DNA of 64,000 nt from Candidatus Trichorickettsia mobilis (lineage in GTDB: Bacteria > Pseudomonadota > Alphaproteobacteria > Rickettsiales > Rickettsiaceae), in NCBI RefSeq assembly GCF_034366785.1, contig NZ_CP112932.1, positions 186,001 through 250,000 of the forward strand, read 5' to 3'. The position numbers and the translations under genes were made by a program. Shown here piece by piece: positions 18,483 to 28,491 of this stretch; the stretch's first letter is position 1; every line of letters begins with the position of its first letter. The notes beneath the pieces are model-generated. The model did not search any database. It had not been told where the DNA came from and saw nothing but the letters and a program-made list of their open reading frames with translations.

Positions 18483-20249
18483 TTATCTATTATCTAGCAA
18501 TCCTTCAAGAAAATCATTAAAAAACTCCGCTTCAATTTCTAGCATCCTTAATTGAAACACCTCTGCTGCTATTTTTTTCTGTTGATCATCTAAAGCAGTT
18601 TGAGCTTTATCTTTTTCTACGTTATATCTTTTAAGATCTTCATTCGCTTTTTGTAACGCCCTATCAACAACTCCAGTCGCCGTAGTATTTACCAATCCAT
18701 TTAAACCTATAGACAACTTATCACAAACACCTTGTACCACATTCACCGTATATTCTTCTGTTCCATTCACTGCAATATTGGCTGGATTCTGAAAAAATAA
18801 TCTCATTCCTGCTAGAGCTGTGTTTTCAAAAGTAATAAAACCGTTATTATAAGCTGCAGCAACAAAATTCACACCATTATCTAATGAAAACCGAACCGCA
18901 GTAACTGCTCCACCTCCATCAACATCCACTCGAATTTGAATATCCTCACCCATAATATTAGCTGGTAACACTCTGCTACTATCAAGATATATAAGAGTTG
19001 AACCAGCATTTGCTGTTGGAGTAATGACTGTATTATTTCTAAATAATTTATCCACCCCATCCAAATTATTAGTTATTGCATTAGTAAAACGTTCTTGATC
19101 TACTACAGTTAATTGTGGTATTGCAGGAGTGTTGTTTCCATCAGCTGGGATCATCTGTGACCCTATACCAATACTACCAAGACCAGTAATGTCTCCCTGG
19201 AGCCCAGGAACAATGCTGACCATATTTTTTATAATATTATCTGCAGTTTGAATTGCTCTGTTATTTGCTTTTCCTAAAACTGCATCTTTAGCATAATCTT
19301 CTCCTGTCCAATTTTGTTGAATGGCCGAGAATTTTATATAATCATTATAAGCTTTAAGTAGATCTCCAATTTGTTCTGCCGCTTGCTTAACATCATCTAT
19401 AACACTTATTGTTTGCTTCTGACCAAGAGTATTAATTTTTCTTAGATTTAAATCAACACCAGGTAAAACTCCTGTTAATTTATTGGAAGAGCTAGTTATT
19501 ACTACCCCATCTACTACAGCACTAGCATTTGCGCCAGGTGCCTCAACAACTGCTATACCTGCCCCAGCTGCCCCACCATTTCCAAATTCAGCACCAAAGT
19601 CAGCAGTATTACTGACAGTAATCGTTCTAAGTCCCGTCACAGTACTTCTAAGTACTAAAGCTTGCTGATTAGTAGATGCTTGCTTTACTAATATTGCTTC
19701 TACATTCTGAGCGTTTAACTGAGCATTTAATTTATTGCAAACAACTTGCAAAGTATCATTTTGTAGAACATTAACAGTAATAGGAGCTACACCAACCCCA
19801 TTATTAGTAATATCTACTTGGATTGCTCTATTTGCAGTCATTGCATTATATCCTGCTACAAACAAACCTGTCCTCACACTAGCAGTAGTAGCAAGCGCAG
19901 TAACTGTTACATCTATATCTCCTTTAGCTGCGTTTTTAGAATCAATAGTGGCAGTTACATAATCTCCAGCATTACCCACATCATTAGTAATTGCATCAGT
20001 GGTTTTTTGAGAAAATGCCTGACTTCTGGAATTTAATATACCTGCCTTAAACTTACTGGAAGCAATCTGCAAAGCACTTATTGATTGTTGTAGCTTATAA
20101 ACAGCTTCAATTTCTGTATTACTAAACTCAATTTTATCATCTATTTGCTTGAGTGCGTCTTGATAAAGCTTAGTCCTTCTTTCCTTCATAGCTTCCATGT
20201 CAAATATAGAGCTAAAACTTATTGGTCCGTTATTTGTTACCTTTGACAT
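18483..20249 (-). CDS. fliD: Flagellar hook-associated protein 2, filament cap
   Basis: FliD forms the cap at the filament tip and guides flagellin folding. The 588-residue protein shows the three expected parts: an N-terminal coiled region (SSIFDMEAMKERRTKLYQDA), a Thr/Val/Ala-rich beta domain (DVTVTALATTASVRTGLF) and a FliD_C part (LTGVLPGVDLNLRKIN, then DDVKQAAEQIGDLLKAYNDY), ending in a coiled coil with RMLEIEAEFFNDFLEGLL. No frameshift is seen. With fliS it is evidence for a flagellar apparatus, unusual for Rickettsiaceae but known from some protist endosymbionts. Confidence 0.88.
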   Translation of the reverse strand: MSKVTNNGPISFSSIFDMEAMKERRTKLYQDALKQIDDKIEFSNTEIEAVYKLQQSISALQIASSKFKAGILNSRSQAFSQKTTDAITNDVGNAGDYVTATIDSKNAAKGDIDVTVTALATTASVRTGLFVAGYNAMTANRAIQVDITNNGVGVAPITVNVLQNDTLQVVCNKLNAQLNAQNVEAILVKQASTNQQALVLRSTVTGLRTITVSNTADFGAEFGNGGAAGAGIAVVEAPGANASAVVDGVVITSSSNKLTGVLPGVDLNLRKINTLGQKQTISVIDDVKQAAEQIGDLLKAYNDYIKFSAIQQNWTGEDYAKDAVLGKANNRAIQTADNIIKNMVSIVPGLQGDITGLGSIGIGSQMIPADGNNTPAIPQLTVVDQERFTNAITNNLDGVDKLFRNNTVITPTANAGSTLIYLDSSRVLPANIMGEDIQIRVDVDGGGAVTAVRFSLDNGVNFVAAAYNNGFITFENTALAGMRLFFQNPANIAVNGTEEYTVNVVQGVCDKLSIGLNGLVNTTATGVVDRALQKANEDLKRYNVEKDKAQTALDDQQKKIAAEVFQLRMLEIEAEFFNDFLEGLLDNR

Positions 20250-20391
20250 TTTAATGTACTCCTAACTTTAAATTTTATTGTAGTTATAATAACAAATTAA
20301 TGCATTCATTTTCAATGAAATTAACATAATTATCTATTAATTTATCTTAATAGCAATAATCATGCCAAAATCTTAAGATAAAATAAATTGG

Positions 20392-23300
20392 TTAAACAAT
20401 TTTCTGCAGTTTTATCGTCAATAATTGATCATGTAATTCTGCACTACTACTATACTCTGCTGATAAATCCACTGCAAATTCACTCAGAGTTTGTGTATTT
20501 ATAAATTCTCCATGTATTTGCAACATCAAAGTTAAATCAACTTCACTTATAATTTCTAAATATACTCGGTCTGAAATCTCAAAACCTGCTTCTTTACGTG
20601 CTTGTTGGATAATTCGAATCAAATCCCGTGCCGTACCTTCTGCCTGTAGCTCTTCAGAAATTTCCAAATCTAAGATTACCATTCCGGAATTATCAGCTAA
20701 AGCCTTAGCACCGAAAGCAGCTTTAGGAACTAATATAATAGCAAATTCCTCTGAGTTCAACAACTCTCCTGCAACCTCGAGCTGTTTCCCCTTCACTATC
20801 CAAGCATTTGACTTACTTGCTGTAATAATATCTTTCATTTTATGCGGCAAACGCTTTCCTAACATTGGAAAATTTATCGATAATTTCTTAGTGGCATATT
20901 GATCTAGATCTTGTCTGTAAATTATTGTTTTCACATTAATTTCATCTTTAATCAACTCATCAAATTCTGTTAATGATTCCATACCATCAGTAATTATCGT
21001 TACTGATTTCAGAGGCTGTCTGGTTCTAATATTTTCTAAATTTCGAATAAATAAAGCGCTGCTGCAAATATCCTGCACTTTATCCATCTGTATCATTAAA
21101 TTCTTATCAACAATTAACTGATCTAATTGTGGAAAATCAGTTAAATGAACACTCTCCCCTTTTGCTCCTCCTCCAGTTAAGCCTAAATAAATTTCTTCAG
21201 CAATCAAAGGTAATAACGATGATATTGCTCGACACATTACTTCCAAACAAGTAAACAGCGTATTATAAGCATTAATCTTATCCTGATCACACTCACTTTT
21301 CCAAAAACGATGTCGACTACGTCGAATATACCAGTTATTCAATACCTCAAAAAATTTAGCAATCACAGCATAAGCTGATTGTGTATCAAAATTATTAAGA
21401 CTCTGCTCAATTGCATTTACCGCTATTTTTAATTTTGTAAAAATATAACGGTCTAATAAGTCACTGGAACTAAAATCTGATTCAGCTTTAATACGGTCAG
21501 CATTAGCATATAAAATAAAAAAATGATAAGCATTCCAGATCGGTTTAATAAACAGTCGTAAAACCTCATAAACCATCTTACCGTCTTTATCAATTAGTAA
21601 CTCCTGCCCTTTTACTACCGCAGAAGATAACATTGTCACTCGCAACGCATCCGAGCCATATTTATCAAATAATTCCAGCGGATCAGCATAATTATTCAGT
21701 CGCTTTGATAATTTCTGACCACTACTATCTAAAATTACTCCATGACAAATACAGTTTAAAAATGGCGGTCGATCAAAAAGCGCTGTTGATAACACCATTA
21801 ATGTATAAAACCAGCCACGAGTTTGAGCTGAATATTCAACAATAAAATCAGCGGGGAAATGAGTTTCAAACCATTCCTTATTCTCAAACGGATAATGCAC
21901 CTGCGAATACGGCATCGATCCACTTTCAAACCAACAATCAAAAACATCTTCAACGCGTCGCATCATTGATTTACCAGTCGGATCATCCGGATTCACTCTT
22001 GTTAAACTATCAATAAAGGGACGATGTAAATCCTGAATCTTTACGCCAAAATCGCGTTCCAATTCAGCAATTGAACCATACACATCAATCCGTGGATAAT
22101 TTAGATCATCGGATTTCCAGATCGGAATCGGCGTACCCCAAAATCTATTACGACTAATTGACCAATCTCTAGCATTTTCTAACCATTTACCAAACAAACC
22201 ATCTTTAACACTAAAAGGTATCCAGTTAATTTGTTGATTAAGTTCAACCATACGCTCTTTAAAACTTGTTACCTTCACATACCAAGATGGTACCGCTTTA
22301 TAGATCAGTGGTGTATCTGTACGCCAACAATGTGGGTAATTGTGGATATATTGCTCAGTTTTAATCCAATTACCCTGATTTTTTAGCTTAATAATAATAG
22401 CATCATTAGCATCAAATACCTGCATACCTGCAAAATCTGCAACTTCATTGGTAAAAATACCGGCATTATCAACCGGACACACTAACTCAATATCATGTTT
22501 GATACATAGATTATGATCATCTTCACCAAAAGCAGGAGCTATTGATACCACACCGGTACCATCAGTATCAGTAACAAAATCACCAAGCAGAATCTTAAAG
22601 CTATTAGGATGATCACTAAAATATTCAAATAACGGTTGGTACGATAAGCCTTCTAAATCACGACCGGTGATTATGTCAAAATCCTGCTCATCATTTATTG
22701 CCAATTCTTTAGCATATTTAGCCAAAGCAGACTTAGCTAAAATATAACAAATTTTATCTTTAGGTACTAATGCATACTCAATATCAGCACCCACCGCTAA
22801 AGCAAGGTTAGGTGGAAAAGTCCAAGGCATCGTTGTCCAAGCCAGTATCCGATATTCTTGACAATTACTTTGAATATTACGTGGTTTCTCTTTTAAAATA
22901 AAACTAACAGTAACTGCTTTATCTAACTTTTCTCTGTAAGCATTATCAAGCCTGGTCTCGAAATTAGATAATGGAGTTTCACATGCCCAGGAATACGGCA
23001 TCACTCTCATCGCCTCATACACCAAGCCTTTCTTGTATAATTCTTTAAACGCCCAAAGTACTGATTCCATAAAATTAATATCCATAGTCTGATAAGAATT
23101 TTCGAAATCAACCCACCGCGCTTGTCTATTTACGTATTCCTGCCACTCATTAGTGTATTTCATTACTGATTTTCGACAGTGGTCATTAAATTTATCAATA
23201 CCGAATTCAGTAATTGCCAAACGCCCCGTGATGCCAAGCTCCTTTTCTACCGCCATTTCTGCCGGAAGGCCATGACAGTCCCAACCAAAAACGCGTTCAC

Positions 23301-23547
23301 ATTTTTTGCCTTTACTAGTTTGATACCTTGCGTATACGTCTTTAATAAACCCGGTTAATAAATGACCATAATGAGGCAAACCATTAGCAAATGGTGGTCC
23401 ATCATAAAAGATGAACTCACTGGATCCTTCTCTATTATCTATAGATTTCTGAAAAATATTATTTTGTATCCAATAAGCTAATATTTTTCGTTCTAATTCA
23501 GGAAAATTAACGTTTGAAGCCACATCATGGTATATTTTTTCAGTCAT
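20392..23547 (-). CDS. ileS: Isoleucyl-tRNA synthetase
   Basis: The enzyme charges tRNA-Ile. The start was set at the ATG at 23547 (MTEKIYHDVA); the frame is open 53 codons further upstream, but those codons are read through a palindromic repeat and are not typical of IleS. From this start it is 1051 residues. The class I motifs are H59-Y-G-H62 (PPFANGLPHYGH) and KLSKR in SGQKLSKRLNNY. The WDCHGLP and editing-domain blocks are present. The KLSKRLNNY form is that of the eukaryote-like IleS type, known for low mupirocin sensitivity. Confidence 0.95.
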   Translation of the reverse strand: MTEKIYHDVASNVNFPELERKILAYWIQNNIFQKSIDNREGSSEFIFYDGPPFANGLPHYGHLLTGFIKDVYARYQTSKGKKCERVFGWDCHGLPAEMAVEKELGITGRLAITEFGIDKFNDHCRKSVMKYTNEWQEYVNRQARWVDFENSYQTMDINFMESVLWAFKELYKKGLVYEAMRVMPYSWACETPLSNFETRLDNAYREKLDKAVTVSFILKEKPRNIQSNCQEYRILAWTTMPWTFPPNLALAVGADIEYALVPKDKICYILAKSALAKYAKELAINDEQDFDIITGRDLEGLSYQPLFEYFSDHPNSFKILLGDFVTDTDGTGVVSIAPAFGEDDHNLCIKHDIELVCPVDNAGIFTNEVADFAGMQVFDANDAIIIKLKNQGNWIKTEQYIHNYPHCWRTDTPLIYKAVPSWYVKVTSFKERMVELNQQINWIPFSVKDGLFGKWLENARDWSISRNRFWGTPIPIWKSDDLNYPRIDVYGSIAELERDFGVKIQDLHRPFIDSLTRVNPDDPTGKSMMRRVEDVFDCWFESGSMPYSQVHYPFENKEWFETHFPADFIVEYSAQTRGWFYTLMVLSTALFDRPPFLNCICHGVILDSSGQKLSKRLNNYADPLELFDKYGSDALRVTMLSSAVVKGQELLIDKDGKMVYEVLRLFIKPIWNAYHFFILYANADRIKAESDFSSSDLLDRYIFTKLKIAVNAIEQSLNNFDTQSAYAVIAKFFEVLNNWYIRRSRHRFWKSECDQDKINAYNTLFTCLEVMCRAISSLLPLIAEEIYLGLTGGGAKGESVHLTDFPQLDQLIVDKNLMIQMDKVQDICSSALFIRNLENIRTRQPLKSVTIITDGMESLTEFDELIKDEINVKTIIYRQDLDQYATKKLSINFPMLGKRLPHKMKDIITASKSNAWIVKGKQLEVAGELLNSEEFAIILVPKAAFGAKALADNSGMVILDLEISEELQAEGTARDLIRIIQQARKEAGFEISDRVYLEIISEVDLTLMLQIHGEFINTQTLSEFAVDLSAEYSSSAELHDQLLTIKLQKIV

Positions 23548-23587
23548 ATTATTAATAATTAAAAACTTAGCACAAATTAAAAGGATG

Positions 23588-23720
23588 TAGACGAAGGTCA
23601 AAATTGAAGAAGTGCTAGGAGTTCTGAAGTCGAGGAGCGCAGCGTACTTTAGTTTGTTTCGCACCGCAGATTCTTCAAGAACGACAACGCAATTCTCAAT
23701 TTTCACCGAGTATACTACTA
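23588..23720. repeat. Palindromic repeat, family 2, between coq9 and ileS
   Basis: Starts TAGACGAAGGTCAAAATTG and ends CAATTTTCACCGAGTATACT on the plus strand; the ends AAAATTGAAGAA and TTCTCAATTTT are near complements. Related copies lie at 36713, 41574 (diverged) and 41822. Its right edge supplies the TAG stop of the coq9-like gene (23718-23720). Confidence 0.8.
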
Positions 23721-24365
23721 TGTAAACAGTCTTAATATGGGAATACTACTCAATTCCGGTAATTTAGCAAAATTTTTTAGTTTTGCTATATTGATAATAT
23801 TTTCAAGAGCATCATCAATAAACTGATCAGTATCAACAGCATTTTCTGATTCATCTGCAATATAAAATAATATTGATGATAAATATACAGAAACTAACAA
23901 CCCTCTTTTGCTGTAATGGTTAAAATCAGTAGCAGTATCCCCAGCATAATACCAGATCAAATTACAACTATTCCACGCCATTTTCATCGCAAAAAATATA
24001 TTTTCTGGCAAGATAAAATAGGCATTATTTCTAATATGAATCAGTTTTGGAATATTTTTAATTCTAATCTGTAGAGCAAGAGCAATTTTTTCTCTGATTC
24101 TCAATTGTACGATTTGATCCTGTTCCTGTAATTGCAACATCATTTTTTGATCTTGCCAATTTTCAAAAAATTCTACTACCTCCCTAATGCCATCAGGAAA
24201 AAGTAGATAATGATAATCTTTGTCAAAACCACAATGCTGACTAATACTCTCCAGCAAAGTTTGAGACCAGCAATTAAACAATAATAATTCTTGTGCTTCT
24301 ACTATAAATCGTTGTTTTTCTGCTGTATATTTTTCTTCTAGTAATGTTGTCATAATGCTTCTCAA
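23718..24365 (-). CDS. COQ9 family protein (ubiquinone biosynthesis)
   Basis: COQ9 proteins bind lipids and support the ubiquinone-hydroxylating complex. The 215-residue helical protein has the TetR-like fold beginning and the conserved block DTATDFNHYSKRGLLVSVYL, with WYYAGD just before it, which is the family signature. The likely start is the ATG at 24353 (MTTLLEEKY) or the one given. The product would serve the ubiquinol pool used by the bd oxidase. The stop codon lies in the adjacent palindromic repeat, so the last residues may be new. Confidence 0.82.
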   Translation of the reverse strand: MRSIMTTLLEEKYTAEKQRFIVEAQELLLFNCWSQTLLESISQHCGFDKDYHYLLFPDGIREVVEFFENWQDQKMMLQLQEQDQIVQLRIREKIALALQIRIKNIPKLIHIRNNAYFILPENIFFAMKMAWNSCNLIWYYAGDTATDFNHYSKRGLLVSVYLSSILFYIADESENAVDTDQFIDDALENIINIAKLKNFAKLPELSSIPILRLFT

Positions 24366-24432
24366 AACTTGACACCAAATTATTATACATGTATCATACT
24401 ACTAGTTCAATAGATGAAAGGAGTATATTCTA

Positions 24433-24633
24433 GTGATATTAGTTAACGTTCATGCCGGCAACGGTGAGCATGCCATAAAAACATTAAAACGTAAGATGCA
24501 GAGAGAACTGATATTTCGTTCAATGAAAATGTCGCGTTTTTATGAACCACCTTCCGAAGCAAAAGTACGTAAACAACAGGAAACTGAAAGAAGAAAACGC
24601 AAAGTAGTACGTAAACAAATGATGGAAAGTTAA
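24433..24633 (+). CDS. rpsU: 30S ribosomal protein S21
   Basis: A 66-residue basic protein with VNVHAGNGEHAIKTLKRKMQ and RSMKMSRFYEPPSEAKVRK, the S21 pattern. It begins with GTG; a strong ribosome-binding site (AAAGGAG) about ten bases upstream supports that choice. S21 helps the small subunit start translation. It is divergent from the coq9-like gene. Confidence 0.93.
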   Translation: MILVNVHAGNGEHAIKTLKRKMQRELIFRSMKMSRFYEPPSEAKVRKQQETERRKRKVVRKQMMES

Positions 24634-24767
24634 AGTCTTAGACTTTATATTTTGTAAGTTATTAACCAGCAATATAATTTATTTTAACGAGAAAATTATA
24701 ATAAAAAACCATTATATAGATTACTTTTCTGTTTTCATAACCTCATAATATTTGGAATTGCTGTTTA

Positions 24768-25981
24768 CTACCTTCCAAAGTTATCTTTGCTATTTGTGGT
24801 TTTACGTTCTTGTACCTTGTCATTGTTTTGCTGTCCTACATTTGGAGATACAACACTTTGGCTATGACCTGTACTGTGCAATTCTTTGTTAATTTTAAGC
24901 GCATCTAATTTTAGCTTATCTTGCTTAAGTTGCGCTATTAAATTTGCTCTATCTGTTGACGTATCTTTCTGCTCAACAGAGCTTCCAGATTTAATATCTG
25001 AATCATCCATAGTGCGAGTAATTGGTTTATCCTTCTGTTTTGCACTTACCTCTAAAGCTTCATTTTCCTTTCTAACCGCATTAGTTAAGCCTGAATGCTT
25101 ATTAGTTTCGATTTCATTATTAGGATTATATTTACTATTTGGATTTAAAGCATCTTTAATAGCTTGCCAAGCTCTGGAAAAAGCACTTTCTGGTTTTGGT
25201 ACTTCTGGAACATCTTTATTGATCTCTTGCTGTTTACTCTGAAATGTACTTTTTATCTGCTCAGGTTTAAGTTGATAAAAATTTTCTTCACGTAACGTTG
25301 CAACCATAGCTTTATTATCAACTTGCAACTGACGAGTTTGTTCTTTTAATTCTTGTAAACTATCATAACCGACATTACCTCTCTTACGCTCAGAATTAAT
25401 CAAATCTCTTAATTCTGCTTGCAAATCTGGGGACTTTGTTATTTTCTCTTTGACTGATCATATAACCCTTTAAGGTCGTCTGTTGCTCCTACTATATCGG
25501 TTACACCAGTTACAGCATTAAATGTGTTCAATGCTACACTAGCACCATCTACAAGACCTTTACCAGCGCTTATTAATTTAGTTGGATCCATAGCTATTCC
25601 TGCTACATCCAAACCAGTATTAACTACGTTAGCAATTTTTTCTGCAATATCTAATTTAGTATTAAACTTATATTGCTCTTTTGAGCTTAATTTATCATTA
25701 TTATCTGGTGTGTATAGATCTTTTTCTGTTGCTTTTAATTTGGGAGCTAAATCCAATGTTTTTTGCTTAACATATAAAGCAGTTGCATAATCAATTAACG
25801 CGTCATTTTCTTTGTCTAACGCTCGGCTTTTGCTTGCTTTATAAGCATCTATACCAGTCTTAGTCAACTTAACTGCTAAGACTGTAGCTCCTATAGCAAT
25901 AGCTGCAGTGGCTTTGGGAGTAAAAGTTGTTAAAACAGGGATCGATGCAGCAAAAGCCGTGAAAACACGTACTCTTGACAA
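24768..25981 (-). pseudogene. Left copy of an inverted paralogue pair, broken by one frameshift
   Basis: Two minus-strand frames (25439-25981, 180 residues; 24768-25424, 218 residues) together match the intact plus-strand gene at 25908-27014 from end to end. The first stops at ...DQSKRK-TAA; the second frame reads ITKSPDLQAELRDLINSER across the same place, one base out of register, at an AAAA run. The first about 25 residues of the 25981 frame are antisense to the other copy and not native. Either a one-base deletion, slippage or an assembly error explains the break. No domain is recognised: an Ala/Val-rich possible membrane segment, then a long helical, Lys/Asn-rich tail. Confidence 0.75.
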
Positions 25982-27014
25982 GGAAAATGATGCATTAATT
26001 GATTACGCAACTGCTTTATATGTTAAACAAAAAACATTGGATTTAGCTCCTAAATTAAAAGTAGTAGAAGATAATTTGCATAAAACAGAAAGTGATAAAT
26101 TAAGTAATAAAGAACAGTTAAAGCATAATCATGCTTTAGAAGTAGCCGGAAAAATAGTTGGTGTAATTAATGCTGGACTTGATATAGCTACTGTAGCTTT
26201 AAATCCAACAAAAGGAATAGAAGCTGCTCGTAATATTAAAGATGGATTGGAAACAGCTGAGAAAATAAAGAGTGGAATTGAATTTGTAGCGACTACTTCA
26301 GAAATAGCGGGAGCTGTTGGTGGTGCCAAAGAATTCAGTGAAATGATAAAAGAAGCGTTAAAAGGGAAACCAGAGATAAGAGAACAATTAGTGAATTTAA
26401 TAAATTCTGAAAGAAAGATGGGGCATGTTGGTTACAATAATATTCAAGAATTAAAAGAACAAACTCGTCAGCTGCAGGTTGATAATAAAGCTATGGTCGC
26501 AACGCTACGTGAAGAGAATTTTTATCAACTTAAACCTGAGCAGATAAAAAATACATTTCAAAGTAAACAACAACAGCTAGACAAAGATGTTCCAGCAGTA
26601 CCAAAACCACAGGGTGCTTTTGCTAGGGCTTGGCAAGGTATTAAAGATGCTTTAAATCCAAATAGTAAATATAATCCTAATAATGAAATCGAAACTAATA
26701 AGCATTCAGGCTTAACTAATGCAGTTAGAAAGGAAAATGAAGCTTTAGAGATAAGTGCAAAACAGAAGGATAAACCGATTACTCGTAGCATGGATGACTT
26801 AGAAATCAAACCTAAAAGCTCTGCTGAACAGAAGAATACTCTAATAGATAGAGCGCAGTTAAAAGAACAATTCAAGCAAGATCAGCTAAAATTAGATGCG
26901 CTTAAAATTAACAAAGAATTACATAGTACAGGTCACAGCCAAAGTAATACTGCAAATAATACAAATACAGAGAAGCATAAAACTCAAGATAACAACAAAG
27001 ACCATGGTAGATAA
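25908..27014 (+). CDS. Right, intact copy of the inverted paralogue pair; unknown function
   Basis: A 368-residue protein starting at a GTG that is the first usable start after an in-frame TAA at 25869. Parts: a short hydrophobic N-terminus, a conserved block TLDKENDALIDYATALYVKQ, a Gly/Ala/Ile-rich middle (about 75-145, possibly membrane-active), a charged helical region, and a C-terminal Lys/Gln-rich part (ALNPNSKYNPNNEIETNKHS; KLDALKINKELHSTGHSQS). I recognise no family. A secreted or membrane-interacting protein is conceivable from the hydrophobic middle, but this is a guess. The gene may lack its original N-terminus because the two copies meet head to head with no spacer. Confidence 0.65.
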   Translation: MALGVKVVKTGIDAAKAVKTRTLDKENDALIDYATALYVKQKTLDLAPKLKVVEDNLHKTESDKLSNKEQLKHNHALEVAGKIVGVINAGLDIATVALNPTKGIEAARNIKDGLETAEKIKSGIEFVATTSEIAGAVGGAKEFSEMIKEALKGKPEIREQLVNLINSERKMGHVGYNNIQELKEQTRQLQVDNKAMVATLREENFYQLKPEQIKNTFQSKQQQLDKDVPAVPKPQGAFARAWQGIKDALNPNSKYNPNNEIETNKHSGLTNAVRKENEALEISAKQKDKPITRSMDDLEIKPKSSAEQKNTLIDRAQLKEQFKQDQLKLDALKINKELHSTGHSQSNTANNTNTEKHKTQDNNKDHGR

Positions 27015-27084
27015 CAAATTCGTGAGCAAGGGTGCAGCAATAAAAATTTAAACCCAAAATATTTAAATTTTTATTGCAAACATA

Positions 27085-27230
27085 GTTGATTCACGGCTTT
27101 TAAAAAAGTTGTCTTGCATTGAGATATTTCCCCACTCGAACTGATTTCGAGTCACCACGCAGAGCCTAACGGCTTCTCGTGATGACACTTTGTATGCACT
27201 ATATACAAAACTTGTGAACGCTTACATTTT
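27085..27230. repeat. Palindromic repeat remnants before bamB
   Basis: Contains TTTTAAAAAAGTTGTC, TCGAACTGATTTCGAGTCAC, and GAGCCTAACGGCTTCTCGTG followed by ATGACAC, then CTTGTGAACGCTTAC. The CACGAGAAGCCGTTAGGCTC unit recurs, slightly changed, at about 33530 next to rplI. The GTGAACGCTTAC end matches the outer arm of family 1. No gene is seen between 27015 and 27236. Confidence 0.6.
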
Positions 27231-27236
27231 TAAAAA

Positions 27237-28478
27237 TTATCTTGCCAATATTATTTGTTTATCTGTTGCCAAATAAAAAGGTTCTTTTACTGAAAAATTA
27301 ATATAAATAATATTTGGCAATGTTTTTACGACTACCGGCAACATCGCTAATTTCTCTTGATTATCAGGCTGAAAACGATAAATTTCACCATCACTATTTA
27401 AAATATTTAATATTGATAGATCATCTTTTTTTGTTAAAAAAGGTGGAAATAAAAATGCTGCCTTAATTTTTTTCTTATCTTGCCCCCCTAAATCAGCCAC
27501 CCATTTTATTTTACCACTGACCTGACTAACAGCAGCTACTTGTTTTGCATTATTAGTAACAAACAAACTATTTCCGAACATTGCCATAGATTGTATATCA
27601 CTCGCTATAGTAGTCCAAACTATGACTCCAGTGCTAGCATTTAATTTCAGTAATTTATTGGTACTACTAGCGAGATATATATATTCACCATCTACTATTG
27701 GTGCACAGGATAAAGTTACTGCCTCAAAACCAGGCAAAGCTACTTCATTACTTTGCGATAAATTTATCCCCCATCGTTCTGCTCCTGTACTTGCATCCAA
27801 AGCAAATATTTGACCAGAGCTATAGTTAACAATAACATAACCATCATATACTACCGGACTTATGTGATTATTTGACGATAATGTTTCAAACATCCCTTCA
27901 TGTTGCCAAACAATATTTGTACTTACCGTATCATACGCAAATAACTGATTACTAATAGTCTGAACCAGTATTAGGTGATTATTTAGCATTACTGGTTTAG
28001 TTCTAATAATGTCAGGGAATTTCTTTCTGACAACTTCATGACCAGTAGCGCTATCTAAAATAATTAAAAATCTTGATCCATTTGCTACATATAATTTATT
28101 TTCGTTATATATTAATCCACCACCAAGATAGTATTGATCTGATGATTTATTGGTAATATCACTAAACCATAAATGTTTTTTAGCTTTTAAATCAAATGCA
28201 AAAACTGTACCCTTAGCATCAACACCATACATAACATCATCAATAAAATATGGTTGAGAAATAAGCGAGCTCTTAGTCAAAGCTATAGCTTTATTTTGTG
28301 GTAAATTATCAATAAAGTGATCAGAGAGTGATAAATTATTACTCATTATTATAGGTTCTGCTGAATCTGCAACCAACTTAGGAGTAAGCTCTACAATATT
28401 CTTGGTTTTTTTTGATCCTAAACCGTTACACGCCATAAGAGCACAAGCAATAAATAGTAATGCAAATCGTTTGATCAT
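27237..28478 (-). CDS. bamB: Outer-membrane assembly lipoprotein BamB
   Basis: BamB is the beta-propeller lipoprotein of the BAM complex that inserts outer-membrane proteins. The ATG at 28478 gives MIKRFALLFIACALMACNG, a signal peptide with lipobox LMAC; an upstream TTG would add seven residues and spoil it. Repeated propeller strands with Ala-X-Asp and Trp (GTVFAFDLKAKKHLW, GQIFALDASTGAERW, LKLNASTGVIVW, AAVSQVSGKIKW) are clear PQQ-like repeats. Length is about 413 residues, near normal. It directly follows a YfgM-like gene, as in E. coli. Confidence 0.9.
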   Translation of the reverse strand: MIKRFALLFIACALMACNGLGSKKTKNIVELTPKLVADSAEPIIMSNNLSLSDHFIDNLPQNKAIALTKSSLISQPYFIDDVMYGVDAKGTVFAFDLKAKKHLWFSDITNKSSDQYYLGGGLIYNENKLYVANGSRFLIILDSATGHEVVRKKFPDIIRTKPVMLNNHLILVQTISNQLFAYDTVSTNIVWQHEGMFETLSSNNHISPVVYDGYVIVNYSSGQIFALDASTGAERWGINLSQSNEVALPGFEAVTLSCAPIVDGEYIYLASSTNKLLKLNASTGVIVWTTIASDIQSMAMFGNSLFVTNNAKQVAAVSQVSGKIKWVADLGGQDKKKIKAAFLFPPFLTKKDDLSILNILNSDGEIYRFQPDNQEKLAMLPVVVKTLPNIIYINFSVKEPFYLATDKQIILAR

Positions 28479-28491
28479 ATTTGTTCTACCT

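Larger units (their letters stand above)
24768..27014. repeat. Head-to-head inverted duplication of about 1.1 kb per arm
   Basis: The two arms mirror about position 25900-25910, near CTGCAG. Identity is uneven: the stretch encoding NPNSKYNPNNEIETNKHSG and neighbours is almost identical in DNA over about 170 bases, whereas the middle third has diverged strongly in protein. That mosaic looks like partial gene conversion between the arms. Confidence 0.8.

Noticed and set aside
23548-23706. 53-codon upstream extension of ileS
   Set aside because: It is read through the family 2 repeat; the IleS-like sequence starts at the ATG at 23547. It is kept only as a comment on the repeat being an open frame.
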